DNA of 64,000 bases from Bacterioplanoides sp. SCSIO 12839. GTDB lineage: Bacteria; Pseudomonadota; Gammaproteobacteria; Pseudomonadales; Oceanobacteraceae. Position numbers and translations under genes: made by a program. Shown here in pieces: positions 63,012 through 64,000 of this stretch (its first letter is position 1; each line of letters opens with the position of its first letter). The stretch spans positions 763,501 to 827,500 of the forward strand of contig NZ_CP073745.1 of the NCBI RefSeq assembly GCF_024397975.1. The letters are read 5' to 3'. The notes beneath the pieces were generated by a model. That model saw only the letters and a program-made list of their open reading frames with translations, did no database searches and was not told the DNA's origin.

Positions 63012-63122
63012 AATAAAAAGCCCATTAATTTTCAGTCACACACATCACAATCGCCATCCATGGCTTCGGTGATGTGTACGCAGCTCCATGCTGCTGTTTT
63101 GAAAGTTAATGGACTCTTTATT
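63012..63122. repeat. Three-way-junction hairpin element, copy C
   Basis: Ends 63012-63034 and 63100-63122 pair at 20 of 23 positions. Inside, ACACATCAC (63040-63048) pairs with GTGATGTGT (63069-63077), capped by GCCA-TCCA-TGGC (63053-63064), then GCAGC-TCCAT-GCTGC (63080-63094). It is next to copy B and ends 20 bases before the queE stop, so the 261-base gap holds two such elements and nothing else. Confidence 0.85.
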
Positions 63123-63141
63123 TTGAATAACGCAAAAGAGT

Positions 63142-63855
63142 TTACTCAATTCCCAGCATTTTGTGGGTTTGCAAACTCAGCTTCCAGCTCGGATGCTTTA
63201 AACAAAAATCCACCGCTTTTTGTGTATTGGTGTTAGACAGACCTTCTTTGGCACCGGCTAACTGTGCATCCAGATTTTTATCACTGGCCAACACCACGGG
63301 CTGATAATCTGCCATGGGTTGTAAATAACGATGATCTGCTTCGATATAGTCGAAGCGTTCTGGCATGGCATCTGGCTGTGGATATACCAGTTTAAGCTCA
63401 TCGCAACGAATCAGATCTATTTCAGATTTACCCTTAGGGCTTAAACAAATCCAATCGATGCCTTCCGGAGCAGGCAAGGTACCGTTGGTTTCTACCGCAA
63501 CTTCAAATCCTTGCTTATGCAGCTCCGCGATTAATGCTTCATCTAATTGCAACAACGGTTCGCCGCCGGTACAAACCACATAAGGCTTACCAACTTTATT
63601 GCCAGATGCACCGGGCCATAAGTCAGCGATTTGTTGTGCTAGTGCTTCGGCGCTGTACTTGCCCCCCAAATGCCCATCGGTTCCAATAAAGTCGGTGTCG
63701 CAGAAATCACAGATCGAATCTTTGCGACTCTCTTCTCGACCATTCCATAAATTGCATTTACTGAAGCGACAAAACACGGAAGGGCGGCCAGCCTGGGCGC
63801 CTTCCCCCTGTAAGGTGTAGAAGATCTCTTTGACGCGATACTGTTTTGCTTTCAT
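63142..63855 (-). CDS. queE: 7-carboxy-7-deazaguanine synthase
   Basis: 237 aa radical SAM enzyme that rearranges 6-carboxytetrahydropterin to CDG in queuosine synthesis. The cluster motif is CX14CX2C (CNLWNGREESRKDSICDFC), the variant form known for Burkholderia QueE rather than the classic CX3CX2C. CTGGEPLLQ and VETNGTLPAP are further signatures. ATG 63855 overlaps the queC stop by one base; TTG 63858 is also in frame but less likely. Confidence 0.95.
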   Translation of the reverse strand: MKAKQYRVKEIFYTLQGEGAQAGRPSVFCRFSKCNLWNGREESRKDSICDFCDTDFIGTDGHLGGKYSAEALAQQIADLWPGASGNKVGKPYVVCTGGEPLLQLDEALIAELHKQGFEVAVETNGTLPAPEGIDWICLSPKGKSEIDLIRCDELKLVYPQPDAMPERFDYIEADHRYLQPMADYQPVVLASDKNLDAQLAGAKEGLSNTNTQKAVDFCLKHPSWKLSLQTHKMLGIE

Positions 63856-64000
63856 CAAGCCGTCTCGTAAGTCAGTGGATCCGTTGCCTGATTCTTCTCG
63901 AACGCTTCTAAACGCTCAACACAGGAGCCGCACTTACCACAGGCTTTTTCACGACCGTTGTAGCAGGTCCAGGATTTACCATAATCCAAGCCCATCGCTA
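63855..64000 (-). CDS. queC: 7-cyano-7-deazaguanine synthase, C-terminal end only
   Basis: The last 48 codons are visible: [15 protein letters not shown], then [17 protein letters not shown], ending TYETA. The four zinc-binding cysteines of QueC are present. It makes preQ0 from CDG. The stop overlaps the queE ATG (TGATG), so queC-queE are one unit. The rest lies past the right edge. Confidence 0.93.
   Translation of the reverse strand, partial: AMGLDYGKSWTCYNGREKACGKCGSCVERLEAFEKNQATDPLTYETA

Noticed and set aside
29607..63122. MITE insertions
   Set aside because: Outer inverted repeats of the three copies have no sequence in common and no target-site duplications were seen.

Overview
This is chromosomal DNA from a Gram-negative, aerobic gammaproteobacterium. 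Outer-membrane TonB receptors, a Wza/Wzc-type polysaccharide exporter, a homodimeric AceE-type pyruvate dehydrogenase, QueC/QueE and AmpG all point that way. The gene set and moderate base composition look like a marine Oceanospirillales-type organism, but the genus cannot be fixed from this window. I see no tRNA, rRNA, prophage, insertion sequence or CRISPR array. The left and right edges cut a phosphomannomutase gene and queC.

1-11 kb, plus strand: an exopolysaccharide locus. Phosphomannomutase, a beta-CASP hydrolase and UDP-glucose dehydrogenase come first. They are followed by a lipid-linked sugar transferase, a VanZ-like membrane protein, an outer-membrane beta-barrel, a short OPX export protein, a Wzz/tyrosine-kinase chain-length protein and a VpsP-like protein. 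The barrel next to an OPX protein that lacks the outer-membrane helix suggests a two-part export pore.

11-37 kb: a periplasmic methyltransferase and a LysR regulator, then a large light and photo-oxidative stress island. One tightly overlapping minus-strand operon (25.8 kb down to about 15 kb, perhaps 13 kb) holds a DUF523-DUF1722 protein, a LitR-like MerR regulator, a CPD photolyase, a fatty-acid desaturase, an NTF2-like protein, an SDR, an FAD oxidoreductase, DUF1365, a Cfa-type lipid methyltransferase, DUF2878, an exported protein and a TonB receptor. A second minus-strand unit carries a renalase-like flavoprotein and a CbiX-type chelatase. A third (36.8 to 31.9 kb) carries CryB, DUF2256, cryptochrome DASH and an atypical photolyase. 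The second and third units share the same promoter layout, with CTATACAT repeats in and beside the -35 element, which suggests one regulon. Acyl-CoA dehydrogenase, a TIGR01777 protein and two small proteins lie between them.

37-52 kb: an FMN glutamate-synthase-like protein, two GGDEF-EAL proteins, CobO, aceE-aceF, a chemotaxis receptor and CobB. 52-56 kb: a vitamin B12 locus led by a clear cobalamin riboswitch and running btuB, a surface-type lipoprotein (possibly BtuG-like), pduO, then a terminator and cobB. 56-64 kb: MscS channel, PanE, a degenerate RAYT-transposase-like protein, YajQ, AmpG, a quinone-oxidoreductase-like MDR protein, QueE and QueC.

The most unusual non-coding signal is a family of three roughly 100-bp intergenic elements (29607-29707, 62892-63000, 63012-63122). 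Each folds as an outer stem enclosing one long and one short hairpin. The stems differ completely in sequence, but the hairpin tips keep the same CATCC/GGATG-type loops.
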